From: Providencia sp. R33
GTDB taxonomy: Bacteria; Pseudomonadota; Gammaproteobacteria; Enterobacterales; Enterobacteriaceae
Direction of reading: 5' to 3'
Assembly (NCBI RefSeq): GCF_019343475.1
Contig: NZ_CP072453.1
Span: forward strand, 1,054,001-1,118,000
DNA length: 64,000 bases
Position numbers and translations under genes: made by a program. Below, in pieces: positions 50,941-60,472 of this stretch (its first letter is position 1; each line of letters begins with the position of its first letter). Below the pieces are notes generated by a model that searched no databases, was not told the DNA's origin, and saw only the letters and a program-made list of their open reading frames with translations.

Positions 50941-51963
50941 ATGAAATTAGCTAAAAAAATCATTTTGATTGCTGTTGTTCTGATTACCGTCGTGGCGATT
51001 GCACTTTATTTGCAATATCGCCAAGTATTGAACTACGCGAAAACACCGATTAACCTCACACAAGAAAAGATTTTTACTGTGCCTGCGGGGACAGGGCGTG
51101 TGGCATTTGAAACACTGCTAATTAATGAAAAATTGATTGAGCAGGGAAATGAATTTCAATGGTTATTGAAATTGCGTCCTGAATTGGCGCAGCTAAAAGC
51201 CGGCACATACCGTTTACAACCTGATATGGATGTTGAACAGTTACTAAAATTGGTTGTTAGTGGTAAGGAAGCTCAATTTTCGATTCGGTTTATTGAAGGG
51301 AATCGTTTAGCCGATTGGAGCAATATTTTACGTGATGCGCCATATTTAGCGCATAAGTCCACGGAAATGACACCGACCGAGCTTTACAATGAGATAGGCT
51401 TTAAGGGGGAGGGAACCTTGGAAGGCTGGCTCTATCCTGACACTTATTTATATACGGCTGGAACGCCAGATACTGAAATTTTGAAACGTGCTTATAAGCG
51501 CATGCAAACCAGCCTTGATGATGAATGGAAAGGGCGTGATAGGGATCTGCCGTATAAAAATGCCTATGAAATGTTGATTATGGCGTCAATCATTGAAAAA
51601 GAAACTGGTGTTGATAACGAACGTTCACAGGTTGCTTCGGTGTTTATTAACCGCTTAAAGCAAAAAATGCGCTTACAAACCGATCCAACGGTAATTTACG
51701 GCTTGGGTGATAAATACCGTGGTAAAATTTACCGCAGTGATTTAGATAATTATACAGAATATAACACCTACAAAATTGACGGATTACCACCAACACCAAT
51801 AGCAATGCCAAGCCTTGCATCTGTAAAAGCAGCTGCACATCCAGCGAAAACAGATTACTTATATTTTGTCGCGGACGGTAAAGGGGGACATACCTTTAGC
51901 CGTAACTTGAATGACCACAACCGTGCCGTCAAAGTTTACCGCCAAATTGAACAGCAAAACTGA
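50941..51963 (+). CDS. mltG: Endolytic murein transglycosylase MltG (YceG)
   Basis: The 340-residue protein has one N-terminal membrane segment (about 6-24) and a periplasmic YceG domain with the catalytic Glu219 in SIIEKETG, then QTDPTVIYG and LPPTPIAMPS. It cuts nascent glycan strands and sets their length. It lies 43 bp after pabC and 6 bp before tmk. Confidence 0.95.
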   Translation: MKLAKKIILIAVVLITVVAIALYLQYRQVLNYAKTPINLTQEKIFTVPAGTGRVAFETLLINEKLIEQGNEFQWLLKLRPELAQLKAGTYRLQPDMDVEQLLKLVVSGKEAQFSIRFIEGNRLADWSNILRDAPYLAHKSTEMTPTELYNEIGFKGEGTLEGWLYPDTYLYTAGTPDTEILKRAYKRMQTSLDDEWKGRDRDLPYKNAYEMLIMASIIEKETGVDNERSQVASVFINRLKQKMRLQTDPTVIYGLGDKYRGKIYRSDLDNYTEYNTYKIDGLPPTPIAMPSLASVKAAAHPAKTDYLYFVADGKGGHTFSRNLNDHNRAVKVYRQIEQQN

Positions 51964-51969
51964 TAAAAC

Positions 51970-52596
51970 ATGAAAAACCAATTTATTGTTATTGAAGGAT
52001 TAGAAGGGGCAGGAAAAACCACTGCAATCAACACGGTGGTTGATACTCTGAACCATGCAGGTATCAACGATATCGTTTTTTCCCGCGAGCCTGGGGGCAC
52101 ACCGCTGGCAGAAAAGCTGCGAGAGCTCATCAAACAAGGTATTGAAGGGGACAAAGTCACGGATAAAGCCGAGCTTTTAATGCTGTATGCTGCCCGTGTA
52201 CAGTTAGTTGATACCGTGATTAAACCTGCGCTTGCTGCTGGAAAGTGGGTTGTAGGTGATCGCCATGATATGTCATCACAAGCTTATCAAGGTGGTGGAC
52301 GCCAGATTGATCGCCATTTAATGCAGTCTTTGCGTGATTTAGTATTAGGTGATTTTAAACCCGATCTGACGTTATACCTTGATTTATCACCAGAACTTGG
52401 CCTTCAACGTGCTCGTTCACGAGGTGAACTAGATAGAATAGAAAAAGAGTCGCTAGCCTTTTTTGAAAGAACCCGAGAAAGATATTTGGAACTAGCAGCT
52501 GGTGATAAATCCATCGTGACAATTGATGCAAGTCAAAATATCGAGCAAGTTCAAAACGATATTCGTGCCGCGTTACTGGCATGGTTAGCAAAATAA
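51970..52596 (+). CDS. tmk: Thymidylate kinase
   Basis: The 208-residue kinase has the P-loop GLEGAGKT (10-17), FSREPGGT, and GDRHDMSSQAYQGGGR. The lid has REL-like RSRGELDRIE with the Arg pattern of the bacterial enzyme. It phosphorylates dTMP to dTDP. It is spaced 6 bp from mltG and 12 bp from holB. Confidence 0.96.
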   Translation: MKNQFIVIEGLEGAGKTTAINTVVDTLNHAGINDIVFSREPGGTPLAEKLRELIKQGIEGDKVTDKAELLMLYAARVQLVDTVIKPALAAGKWVVGDRHDMSSQAYQGGGRQIDRHLMQSLRDLVLGDFKPDLTLYLDLSPELGLQRARSRGELDRIEKESLAFFERTRERYLELAAGDKSIVTIDASQNIEQVQNDIRAALLAWLAK

Positions 52597-52608
52597 GGTG
52601 TTGATGGC

Positions 52609-53601
52609 ATGAATTGGTATCCTTGGTTAAATGAGCCTTATCGGCAAATCATCGCGGCTTACCAAAGTGGCCGAGGTCACCATGCCTTGTTACTTAATTC
52701 TATACCAGGTAATGGTGCTGATGCATTATGTTATGGGGTTAGTCGTTGGTTAATTTGCCAAAATCGCGATGGGATGAAAAGTTGTGGGGAGTGTCATAGT
52801 TGCCGTCTAATGTTGGCAGGAACGCACCCTGATTACCATGTGATTGAGGTTGAAAAAGGAAAATCGACGGTCAGTGTTGATGCTGTTAGAAAACTGATTG
52901 AAACCTTAAGTAGTCATGCGCAACAGGGTGGCAGTAAGGTAGTGTATATTCCCAGTACAGATGCACTTACCGATGCCGCGGCGAACGCACTACTAAAAAC
53001 CCTTGAGGAACCGGCTAAAGATACCTATTTTTTGTTAGGTAGCGAAAAACAGGAAAACTTATTAGCTACGATCCGCAGCCGTTGTCTGAGCCACTTTTTA
53101 CCAGCGCCAGACTCACAAATCGCATTATATTGGCTGCAAAAGCAAAAGCCTGATTTGGTTATGGCTGATGCGGTTACTGCCTTAAAACTTTGCCAAGGTG
53201 CACCAGTTGCAGCGTTAGCACTACTTGATGACAATTTATGGCAAAAGCGTACTGCATTATGCCATAACATGGCGTTAGCATTACAAAACCGCGATATGCT
53301 AAGTTTGCTGCCCTCGCTCAATATAGATGATGCGGTGATGTCCCTGAATTGGCTATTAAGCTTATTTGCTGATGCCATTAAGGTACAGCAAGGCGCAGCG
53401 CAGTTTTGCATTAATCAAGACTATAGCCCGCAAGTGATGCAATTGGCATCCATGATGAACCGTACACAACTTCATGATGTGTATGAGCAATGGCTGTATT
53501 GTCGCCATCAATTACTGACCGTTCCTGCGTTAAATCAGGAACTCCTGTTGGCTAATCAATTATTACAATGGGAAGCCTTACTGGCGAACCCCTCATTTTA
53601 A
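52609..53601 (+). CDS. holB: DNA polymerase III subunit delta' (HolB)
   Basis: The 330-residue clamp-loader AAA+ protein has a degenerate P-loop (NSIPGNGADAL), a zinc-binding set Cys50, Cys59, Cys62, Cys65, and the SRC motif in TIRSRCLSHF. Delta' does not hydrolyse ATP but supplies the arginine finger to gamma/tau. It lies in the conserved tmk-holB-ycfH run. Confidence 0.94.
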   Translation: MNWYPWLNEPYRQIIAAYQSGRGHHALLLNSIPGNGADALCYGVSRWLICQNRDGMKSCGECHSCRLMLAGTHPDYHVIEVEKGKSTVSVDAVRKLIETLSSHAQQGGSKVVYIPSTDALTDAAANALLKTLEEPAKDTYFLLGSEKQENLLATIRSRCLSHFLPAPDSQIALYWLQKQKPDLVMADAVTALKLCQGAPVAALALLDDNLWQKRTALCHNMALALQNRDMLSLLPSLNIDDAVMSLNWLLSLFADAIKVQQGAAQFCINQDYSPQVMQLASMMNRTQLHDVYEQWLYCRHQLLTVPALNQELLLANQLLQWEALLANPSF

Positions 53602-53613
53602 AAAGAGTTAAAT

Positions 53614-54405
53614 ATGTTTGTTGTTGATTCACACTGCCATCTCGACTGTTTAGATTATGAAAAATTACATACGAATGTCGATGATGTGATAACAAAAGCG
53701 TCTGCCCGTGATGTTGGTTTCATGTTAGCGGTGGCAACGACGCTGCCGGGTTTTGAAAAAATGAAAACGTTGATTGGTGAGCGCGACAATATTGCATTTT
53801 CTTGTGGTATTCACCCCCTGAATTTAGATGAAGGGCACGATTTCGAACGTTTAGCGCAATTAGCTGCGGGGCAGGAGGTTGTCGCGTTAGGGGAAACGGG
53901 CTTAGATTATTATTACCAGCAGGAAAATGCAGCGTTACAGCAAGAGTCATTTCGCCAACATATTCGCATTGGCCGTGAGGTGAATAAACCTGTTATTGTA
54001 CATACCCGTTCAGCGCGGGAAGATACGCTGACAATCCTCCGCGAAGAAAAGGTGATGGATTGTGGCGGTGTGTTGCATTGCTTTACGGAAGATAAAGACA
54101 CCGCTATCGAGTTGCTTGATTTAGGCATGTACATTTCATTTTCAGGCATTGTGACATTCCGCAATGCGGAGCAAATTCGCGAAGCGGCGAGAATTGTCCC
54201 ACTGGATAGAATTCTTGTCGAAACAGACTCACCTTACTTAGCACCCGTTCCGCACCGTGGAAAAGAAAACCAGCCTGCTTATGTGCGTGATGTGGCGGAA
54301 TACATGGCTGTGCTCAAGGGCGTTAGTGTTGAGGAGATGGCCGAGATCACCACACAGAATTTCAATCGTTTGTTTCATTTAAATGTCGGCGTGAATAACG
54401 CATAA
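53614..54405 (+). CDS. ycfH: TatD-family metal-dependent hydrolase YcfH
   Basis: The 263-residue protein has the TatD metal motifs: SHCHLD (His7, His9), GETGLDYYY, VIVHTRSA, VLHCFTE and ETDSPYLAP. Relatives are DNA exonucleases or deoxyribonucleases; YcfH function is not firmly known. It begins 12 bases after holB. Confidence 0.93.
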   Translation: MFVVDSHCHLDCLDYEKLHTNVDDVITKASARDVGFMLAVATTLPGFEKMKTLIGERDNIAFSCGIHPLNLDEGHDFERLAQLAAGQEVVALGETGLDYYYQQENAALQQESFRQHIRIGREVNKPVIVHTRSAREDTLTILREEKVMDCGGVLHCFTEDKDTAIELLDLGMYISFSGIVTFRNAEQIREAARIVPLDRILVETDSPYLAPVPHRGKENQPAYVRDVAEYMAVLKGVSVEEMAEITTQNFNRLFHLNVGVNNA

Positions 54406-54451
54406 TCAGCACACGATAATTAAATCATTCTGAATTATTAAGGAAATTAAC

Positions 54452-54802
54452 ATGGCAGAAGAAACCATTTTTAGCAAAATCATCCGTCGTGAAATCCCTG
54501 CGGATGTGGTTTACCAAGATGAGCTAGTCACGGCTTTTCGTGATATTTCACCACAAGCGCCATCACACATCTTAATCATTCCTAATAAATTGATCCCAAC
54601 TGTGAACGATGTCACTGCGGATGATGAACTGGCTCTTGGCCGTTTATTTACGGTTGCGGCAAAAATTGCGAAAGAAGAAGGTATTGCAGAAAGCGGATAC
54701 CGTTTAATTATGAATTGTAATGAACATTCAGGCCAAGAAGTTTTCCATATACATATGCACTTAGTGGGTGGTCGCCCATTAGGCCCATTATTGGCAAAAT
54801 AA
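54452..54802 (+). CDS. hinT: Purine nucleoside phosphoramidase HinT
   Basis: The 116-residue HIT protein ends with the triad HIHMHLVGG and begins FSKIIRREIPADVVYQDE. It hydrolyses AMP-lysine and adenosine phosphoramidates. AAGGAAATT precedes the ATG. Its stop overlaps the ATG of ycfL by one base. Confidence 0.96.
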   Translation: MAEETIFSKIIRREIPADVVYQDELVTAFRDISPQAPSHILIIPNKLIPTVNDVTADDELALGRLFTVAAKIAKEEGIAESGYRLIMNCNEHSGQEVFHIHMHLVGGRPLGPLLAK

Positions 54803-55215
54803 TGAAAATATTGGGAACAACAATAAGCCGAGTGATATTGCTAGGTTCACTCGCCATACTTCTGAGCGGTTGCCTTTATAAAAAACCGCAAGGATTGGTT
54901 TTTAATGAACAGCAGCGTGTGATCATGGAACCGTCTGTATTGGCTAAAGGTATTATTGTTGAAAACCCAATTGTGAGCATGGAAAATCATCAACATGTTG
55001 CCACCATCAATATTAGCAATGTGCAATCAAACACGGTAAATATTGCTTACCGCGTATATTGGTATGATAAGCAAGGGTTGAAGGTGGATACATTGGCGGT
55101 AGCAGAAAAGTCACTGTTACCAAATTCCACAGAACAAATTCGTGCGATAACCTCTTCACCTCGTGCAGATAATCTGCGTATTCATGTTTTTTTATCCCCT
55201 AAGGCCGGAGAATAA
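54802..55215 (+). CDS. ycfL: YcfL family lipoprotein
   Basis: The 137-residue lipoprotein has a signal ending in LLSGC (Cys24) and a DUF1425 body with the segment VNIAYRVYWYDKQGL. It has no known function; its fixed place between hinT and lpoB suggests an envelope role. Translation is coupled to hinT by TAATG. Confidence 0.9.
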   Translation: MKILGTTISRVILLGSLAILLSGCLYKKPQGLVFNEQQRVIMEPSVLAKGIIVENPIVSMENHQHVATINISNVQSNTVNIAYRVYWYDKQGLKVDTLAVAEKSLLPNSTEQIRAITSSPRADNLRIHVFLSPKAGE

Positions 55216-55217
55216 TA

Positions 55218-55799
55218 ATGAAACGGATCTTAATGGTAGCTGCGACAACGCTTATTTTAGCTGGTTGTCCGTCATACCCGCCACAACAACCGGTTGAGCC
55301 GCCACCGATTGTGCCTGTTGAACCGCAACAGCCAGAGGTGACACCTCCACCGCCTCCGCCAGATAAGGTACCAACCCCACCTAAACAGCAAACAACGGAT
55401 TGGTCCGCTGCAATTGCACCGTTAGTCGCACAAATGGCGGCAGCAGAGGGTGTGGAGTCAGGCAAAGTTTTGTTAGTTGACTCAGTCAAAAATAATACAA
55501 ATGGCTCTCTTCCTGTACAGCTGATTACATCCAATATGATGTCTGCGGTGGAGAATACTCACCGTTTTAATGTTGTCCCACAAGATGTGGTTAATGCAGC
55601 GCGTAAGACGCTGGGGTTATCCCAAGAAGATAGCCTTGTGACTCGCAGCAAAGCAATTGGCCTTGGTCGCTATGTACAGGCAAATTATGTGATTTACAGC
55701 GTGATGTCTGGGTCAAACAAAGAAAGGCGTCTTGAGATGCAATTAATGGAAGTGCAAACAGGCGAAATTATTTGGACTGGAAAAAATAATATTGAGTAA
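55218..55799 (+). CDS. lpoB: Penicillin-binding protein activator LpoB
   Basis: The 193-residue outer-membrane lipoprotein has the lipobox ILAGC (Cys17), a Pro/Gln-rich linker (about 20-60), and a compact C-terminal domain with VLLVDSVKNNTNG and IGLGRYVQANYVIYSVMSG. LpoB reaches through peptidoglycan to activate PBP1b. It starts two bases after ycfL. Confidence 0.94.
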   Translation: MKRILMVAATTLILAGCPSYPPQQPVEPPPIVPVEPQQPEVTPPPPPPDKVPTPPKQQTTDWSAAIAPLVAQMAAAEGVESGKVLLVDSVKNNTNGSLPVQLITSNMMSAVENTHRFNVVPQDVVNAARKTLGLSQEDSLVTRSKAIGLGRYVQANYVIYSVMSGSNKERRLEMQLMEVQTGEIIWTGKNNIE

Positions 55800-55800
55800 C

Positions 55801-56664
55801 ATGCAGTCATTGCTTGCTTTACTCTCGACACGTTTCCCAGCAATTTCAACCAAATGCTGGGAAATTTCTCCGTTAGTAGGGTTATCTGGTGGCAGCTTTT
55901 TAGTTGAAAGTCATCAACCCAATTGCCCATTAAAGCTGGTGGCTCGCGTAGATACCTATCGGCAAAATGCATTGTATGTCTCTCGACACAAAGAAGCCCG
56001 TATCTTGCGGCAAATTCAACATTTACCCTTTGCTCAGGCTGTGGTTGCACATAATGCCGAGTGGTTAGTTTTAGCATGGAGTGAAGGGCAGCATCCCAGC
56101 GAGAATATGTTTTATTCGCGAGAGTTTCAGCAGGAACTTGCCAGTATCATTGCTACTTTACATTGTTCATCATTATTGACTTACACATTACCATTGAGGG
56201 CAGAAATTGCCCATTATGGGGAACGTGTGGATCAACAGCGTTTTTCTCCACGCTGGAAGCGGCTTCATCGAGACTTTTTACAAAAAAAGATGCCAAAGAC
56301 GTTGAAATTGGCACCTGCTCATATGGATATTCATCCTAAAAACATCGTTATTCGAGAAGATGAGAAAATGATGTTATTGGATTGGGAATATACCGCAAAT
56401 ACCGATATTGCGTTTTCGCTAGAAACCTATTTTCAATTCAATAACCTTACAGTGCGCCAGCGCCAGCAATTTTTGACGCAATATTGTGATATTCAAGGTG
56501 CTTACCATGATAAATTTCAGTTAACGCATCACTGTAATTTATGGTCACCTTGGGTAAAATACATGACATTAATGTGGTATGAAGTACAGTGGCATGAAAG
56601 TCGAGACCCTGACTTTTTGTTACACTCTCAACCACTACGACAATATTTCAATTTGCTAGGCTAA
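55801..56664 (+). CDS. thiK: Thiamine kinase ThiK (YcfN)
   Basis: The 287-residue protein has an aminoglycoside-phosphotransferase fold: LVGLSGGSFLVE near residue 26, the catalytic HMDIHPKN and the metal-binding LLDWEYT. It phosphorylates thiamine for salvage. The ATG at 55801 follows the lpoB stop by one base; TTG at 55792 would overlap it. The E. coli order is lpoB-thiK-nagZ. Confidence 0.88.
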   Translation: MQSLLALLSTRFPAISTKCWEISPLVGLSGGSFLVESHQPNCPLKLVARVDTYRQNALYVSRHKEARILRQIQHLPFAQAVVAHNAEWLVLAWSEGQHPSENMFYSREFQQELASIIATLHCSSLLTYTLPLRAEIAHYGERVDQQRFSPRWKRLHRDFLQKKMPKTLKLAPAHMDIHPKNIVIREDEKMMLLDWEYTANTDIAFSLETYFQFNNLTVRQRQQFLTQYCDIQGAYHDKFQLTHHCNLWSPWVKYMTLMWYEVQWHESRDPDFLLHSQPLRQYFNLLG

Positions 56665-56717
56665 ATGCTTGGCACAACTCTTTATACAGTTAATGAATGA
56701 AACAAGTGAGGCAGGTT

Positions 56718-57740
56718 ATGGGCCCAATAATGCTAGATGTTCAGGGGTATGAACTGGACAATGAAGAACGCGAAATATTAGCTCATCCACTGGTGGGCGG
56801 CTTAATTTTATTTACCCGTAACTTTCATGATGCAGCGCAACTGCGTGAACTGGTTCGTCAAATTCGAGATGCATCACGAAACCGACTCTTAATTGCAGTA
56901 GACCAAGAAGGTGGGCGGGTACAACGTTTTCGCGATGGTTTCACAGCACTACCATCAGCACAAGCATTTGCCGCACTGAATAATGAACATGATGGTGCAA
57001 AATTGGCAGAGGAAGCTGGCTGGTTAATGGCCGCAGAAATGATAGCGATGGACATCGACATTAGTTTTGCGCCTGTGCTTGATTTAGGCCATCAAAGTAT
57101 TGCAATTGGTGAGCGTTCATTCCATGAAAACCCTGAGATAGCGATGGTGATGGCAGAGCGTTTCATTAAAGGTATGCATAGCGCTGGAATGAAAACAACA
57201 GGGAAGCATTTTCCTGGTCACGGCGCAGTAAAAGCGGACTCTCATAAAGAAACACCTCGGGATGACCGTGCCCTTGATGTAATTCGTGGCAAAGACATGT
57301 CGATTTTCAAAGATTTTATTCAAAGAGAATTGTTAGATGCCATCATGCCTGCCCATGTTATTTATACACAGGCTGATGACAGACCAGCAAGCGGTTCGCC
57401 TTTCTGGTTAAAATCTGTTTTACGTGAGCAACTTGGATTTAATGGCGTTATTTTTTCTGACGATTTATCGATGGAAGGTGCTGCGATTATGGGTAGTTAT
57501 CCAGAAAGAGCAAAAGCGTCCTTGAATGCAGGTTGTGACATGATCCTGGTCTGTAATAACCGCGAAGGCGCGGTGAGCGTGTTAGATAATCTTCCAAAAC
57601 AACATAATAGCCAAGCGTCAAAGCTTTATCACAGTGGCCGCCAATACAGTTTGAAAGAGTTGCAAAGTGCGGCGCGTTGGCAGGATAGCAATCAAAAATT
57701 GGTTGAATTACATAATAGATGGCAAGAATCTAAGCAGTAG
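56718..57740 (+). CDS. nagZ: Beta-N-acetylhexosaminidase NagZ
   Basis: The 340-residue glycoside hydrolase family 3 enzyme begins MGPIMLDVQGYELD and has KHFPGHGAVKADSHKETP (catalytic His-Asp dyad) and FSDDLSMEGA (nucleophile Asp). It removes GlcNAc from anhydromuropeptides in cell-wall recycling, which can signal AmpC induction. ATG 56718 has GAGG six bases upstream; ATG 56697 adds seven residues and has none. Confidence 0.96.
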   Translation: MGPIMLDVQGYELDNEEREILAHPLVGGLILFTRNFHDAAQLRELVRQIRDASRNRLLIAVDQEGGRVQRFRDGFTALPSAQAFAALNNEHDGAKLAEEAGWLMAAEMIAMDIDISFAPVLDLGHQSIAIGERSFHENPEIAMVMAERFIKGMHSAGMKTTGKHFPGHGAVKADSHKETPRDDRALDVIRGKDMSIFKDFIQRELLDAIMPAHVIYTQADDRPASGSPFWLKSVLREQLGFNGVIFSDDLSMEGAAIMGSYPERAKASLNAGCDMILVCNNREGAVSVLDNLPKQHNSQASKLYHSGRQYSLKELQSAARWQDSNQKLVELHNRWQESKQ

Positions 57741-57759
57741 TCAAAAATAAGTACCGATC

Positions 57760-57797
57760 AAACCAGTGAGAAGCCTTATCTCACTGGTTTTTTTTTG
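57760..57797 (+). terminator. Terminator of nagZ
   Basis: Perfect 10-bp arms AACCAGTGAG / CTCACTGGTT are followed by a run of T, 20 bases past the stop. Confidence 0.93.
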
Positions 57798-58470
57798 CGT
57801 AATAACCAATCTTAATGTGGAGCGTTTGAAACCAAGGAATTCACTGGATATTTTTAATAACGTTACCCGTAACGCGATTAAATAAATTTAATAGGATTTA
57901 ATTATTTTGAAAATAGGATAAATAAAAAACAAAAACTTATTTTTTAATAAAAATTAATCGTTCAGAAAGACACGGAAATGAAACAAAAACATCCAAAGAA
58001 GAGAATGAAACTATAAATATCACTATTTTACTCAATATGAAAATTTGGAATATAAGCCCAATAATTTAATTTAAGATTAAAATAATTAAAGGTGGCTTTC
58101 AATTATTTGCATGGTAGATTTTGTTTTAGTTCATAAATTGGTCTTATAATTAAATTAATTAATTTGCTAAAGAAAGGGGCATTAACTCTCTGTTATTTTT
58201 GCATATTAGTTAACGCAAACGATTCGCATAAAAACTAAACATATTATAGGAACTCTTAAGCAAAGCTAAAGATACATGTTTTTTGATATTCCAAAAGCCA
58301 ATGGAGTATTGACAAAAAGAATGGGGTATCAAGTTCTGCAAAAGCGTCAATAAGCACATAATGTTGTAGTTGAATTCAGATTTTAAAGGTTTTTTTCTTA
58401 TCACCTAAAGGTAAATATGATTTTCTTCTTATATCCCGCTTAATTTATATAAAAATAAAATAGGGTATAT

Positions 58471-58488
58471 ATGTGATACGTATCACAT
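58471..58488. promoter_or_regulatory. Perfect CRP site
   Basis: ATGTGATACGTATCACAT is a full palindrome and matches TGTGA-N6-TCACA at all positions. It lies 593 bases before the porin ATG, unusually far. Confidence 0.7.
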
Positions 58489-59080
58489 TCATAAAGGTAT
58501 TGAATGCAACTTATGTAACGTGTTGTGACAGTGATCGTTTTAATTGACGTAAAATTACGTTAGCATTCCTATTATGATAGTTTTATGACAATGCACCAGT
58601 AAGTACAGTGCATTGAAAAAGAAAGTCATTCACAAACAAGATATTAAGCCAAATAGAGCGGTAAATTCAGAGAAGCTTATTTCTCATGGGCTAACTTTGT
58701 CCAAAATAAAATAGAAAAAGCTAAAAGGGTTTTGAGCATTAATTATACTTTCTATGTTGTTTAAATATTGACACCTTATTGTTGCTTAACCTAAATAAAA
58801 CATAAAAAATGAGTGAGAAAGCCTCGGGATAATTAAAATTAATTAAGTTTTAACAGTAAGGATAACACCTTATTAACTCAAAAAGTAAACACGTATGCGG
58901 CTAGGTTGCGTATGAATTTTTTCATTTAAAAAATGACTTTAGTGTTTGAAATGGACGTTTTTTTTATCGTTAAGTTAAATTGTTTTATTAAGCTAAAAAT
59001 AAAAAATGGTGATTTGTTGTTCATGGGAACATGACACAACATAAAATTAATTCAAATAATCATTAACTAGGTTAATTCCA

Positions 59081-60433
59081 ATGAAAGTTAAAAATCTTGC
59101 GCTATTAATGCTTTCTCCTTGCTACTTAGCAGTTACCATGGCAAATGCGAGCAACTGGGAAAATTCAATCAAAGAAAACTCATTTATTGCGGATTCAGAG
59201 TTAGAGCTGTCTACTCGTAATATGTGGAAATACCTGAAAACTGAAAACCGTTTCGATAAAGACGAAGGTCGTTATAGAAAGCAAGTTGCGAATGCTTGGG
59301 GGCAAAACTTCCAAGCTGATTTTACTTCAGGTTATTTTGCGGATGTGATTGGGTTTGATGCATCTTACTACGGCGGTATTAAATTAGGCGCAAGTAAAGA
59401 CTTCGCCTCTCGTGCAATTTTATATAACGATGATGGCCATGCGAAAGGTTATAACAAAATTGGTCAGCGTTATGCCAAAGTGAAATTAGATTTAGAACCT
59501 GTTAAGTTTAATGCGAAAGCAGGTTGGTTTACACTGAAAAACACAGGTATTTTCACTAACTCACAACGCCTTTCTTTAAATAGCTACAGTGGTTACTACA
59601 CTAATACAGCCATTGATGATTGGAGTTTAGATTTATTATATCTTGACAAGAAAGTCATGCGCCGTGATAGCCCAAACATTGATGCAATGTATTTTACTGA
59701 TGGTAATGGTGTAAGACACAACGTTAACCACGTGATCACTGGTGGTATTAATTACAATACTAAACCACTGAAAGTACATTATTTTTACGGTCAAGCTGAT
59801 GATTTATTCCGCCAACAAGGCCTTGAAGCAAAATATAAGCTGACCTCTGACTTAACACTCGGCACACAAATTTATAATCATGAATACGGTAGTGACGGTA
59901 AACGTACTGAAACTAACGATGCAAAAGGCAAACGTAACTTTGACAAACGTGCATGGCACTACGCGGGAACCGCTGAATGGCGTGTACCAGAAACCCCATG
60001 GACGCTTAGCACTGGCTTAACTTATACCCAAGCGAAAAAAGCGAACGGCGTTGGTCAATTTGCTCGTAACCCAATCGGCAACACCCGTGGTCGTTTTAAC
60101 TCACCTGCATACTCAGATATCGACTATGTTCGTGACGGTGAAGCGATGATCGCGTTAGCTGCTGAATACCGCGTGAGCAAAGAACTGTCTGTAGGTGCGC
60201 GTACCAACTATTCAGAATTCAAATATGAAGGCGAAAGATTAAAACAAGGTCAATTTGGTCTATTCAGCTACTGGAAACCAACAGAAAACTTATCCGTTTC
60301 ATTGAGCGGCGGTCTGGGTTGGCACCACCAGCAAGAAAATGACTACACAACGCCAAAACTGTATGACGGTCACTCACGTCGTGCTCACTCGTTGTCTGGT
60401 TCTATGACAACCACTTATCGCTTCAAAATGTAG
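59081..60433 (+). CDS. OprD family outer-membrane porin
   Basis: The 450-residue protein has a signal peptide ending VTMANA and a beta-barrel with the OprD-family start ENSFIADSELELSTRNMWKY, AWGQNFQADFTSGYFAD and IGFDASYYGG. It ends in an aromatic/hydrophobic strand (TTYRFKM). E. coli relatives such as ChiP admit chitooligosaccharides; P. aeruginosa OprD admits basic amino acids. The substrate is unknown here. It lies 39 bp before a 5'-nucleotidase gene with no terminator between, so the two may be linked. Confidence 0.85.
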   Translation: MKVKNLALLMLSPCYLAVTMANASNWENSIKENSFIADSELELSTRNMWKYLKTENRFDKDEGRYRKQVANAWGQNFQADFTSGYFADVIGFDASYYGGIKLGASKDFASRAILYNDDGHAKGYNKIGQRYAKVKLDLEPVKFNAKAGWFTLKNTGIFTNSQRLSLNSYSGYYTNTAIDDWSLDLLYLDKKVMRRDSPNIDAMYFTDGNGVRHNVNHVITGGINYNTKPLKVHYFYGQADDLFRQQGLEAKYKLTSDLTLGTQIYNHEYGSDGKRTETNDAKGKRNFDKRAWHYAGTAEWRVPETPWTLSTGLTYTQAKKANGVGQFARNPIGNTRGRFNSPAYSDIDYVRDGEAMIALAAEYRVSKELSVGARTNYSEFKYEGERLKQGQFGLFSYWKPTENLSVSLSGGLGWHHQQENDYTTPKLYDGHSRRAHSLSGSMTTTYRFKM

Positions 60434-60472
60434 TCGGTAATTGAGTGCTGTTTATAATAAAAGGGTTGAAAA

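Larger units (their letters stand above)
57741..59080. other. Long AT-rich gap nagZ - OprD porin
   Basis: This 1340-bp gap follows the nagZ terminator. It has no credible gene on either strand; in E. coli ycfP would follow nagZ. Named elements are the CRP site at 58471-58488 and a short hairpin with arms CAATGCAC / GTGCATTG at about 58593-58616. The AT content resembles H-NS-bound DNA. It probably includes a long regulated leader for the porin gene. Confidence 0.55.

Noticed and set aside
58210..58404. 64-codon minus-strand ORF in the nagZ-porin gap
   Set aside because: No Shine-Dalgarno, no recognisable domain, and composition equals the surrounding AT-rich DNA.
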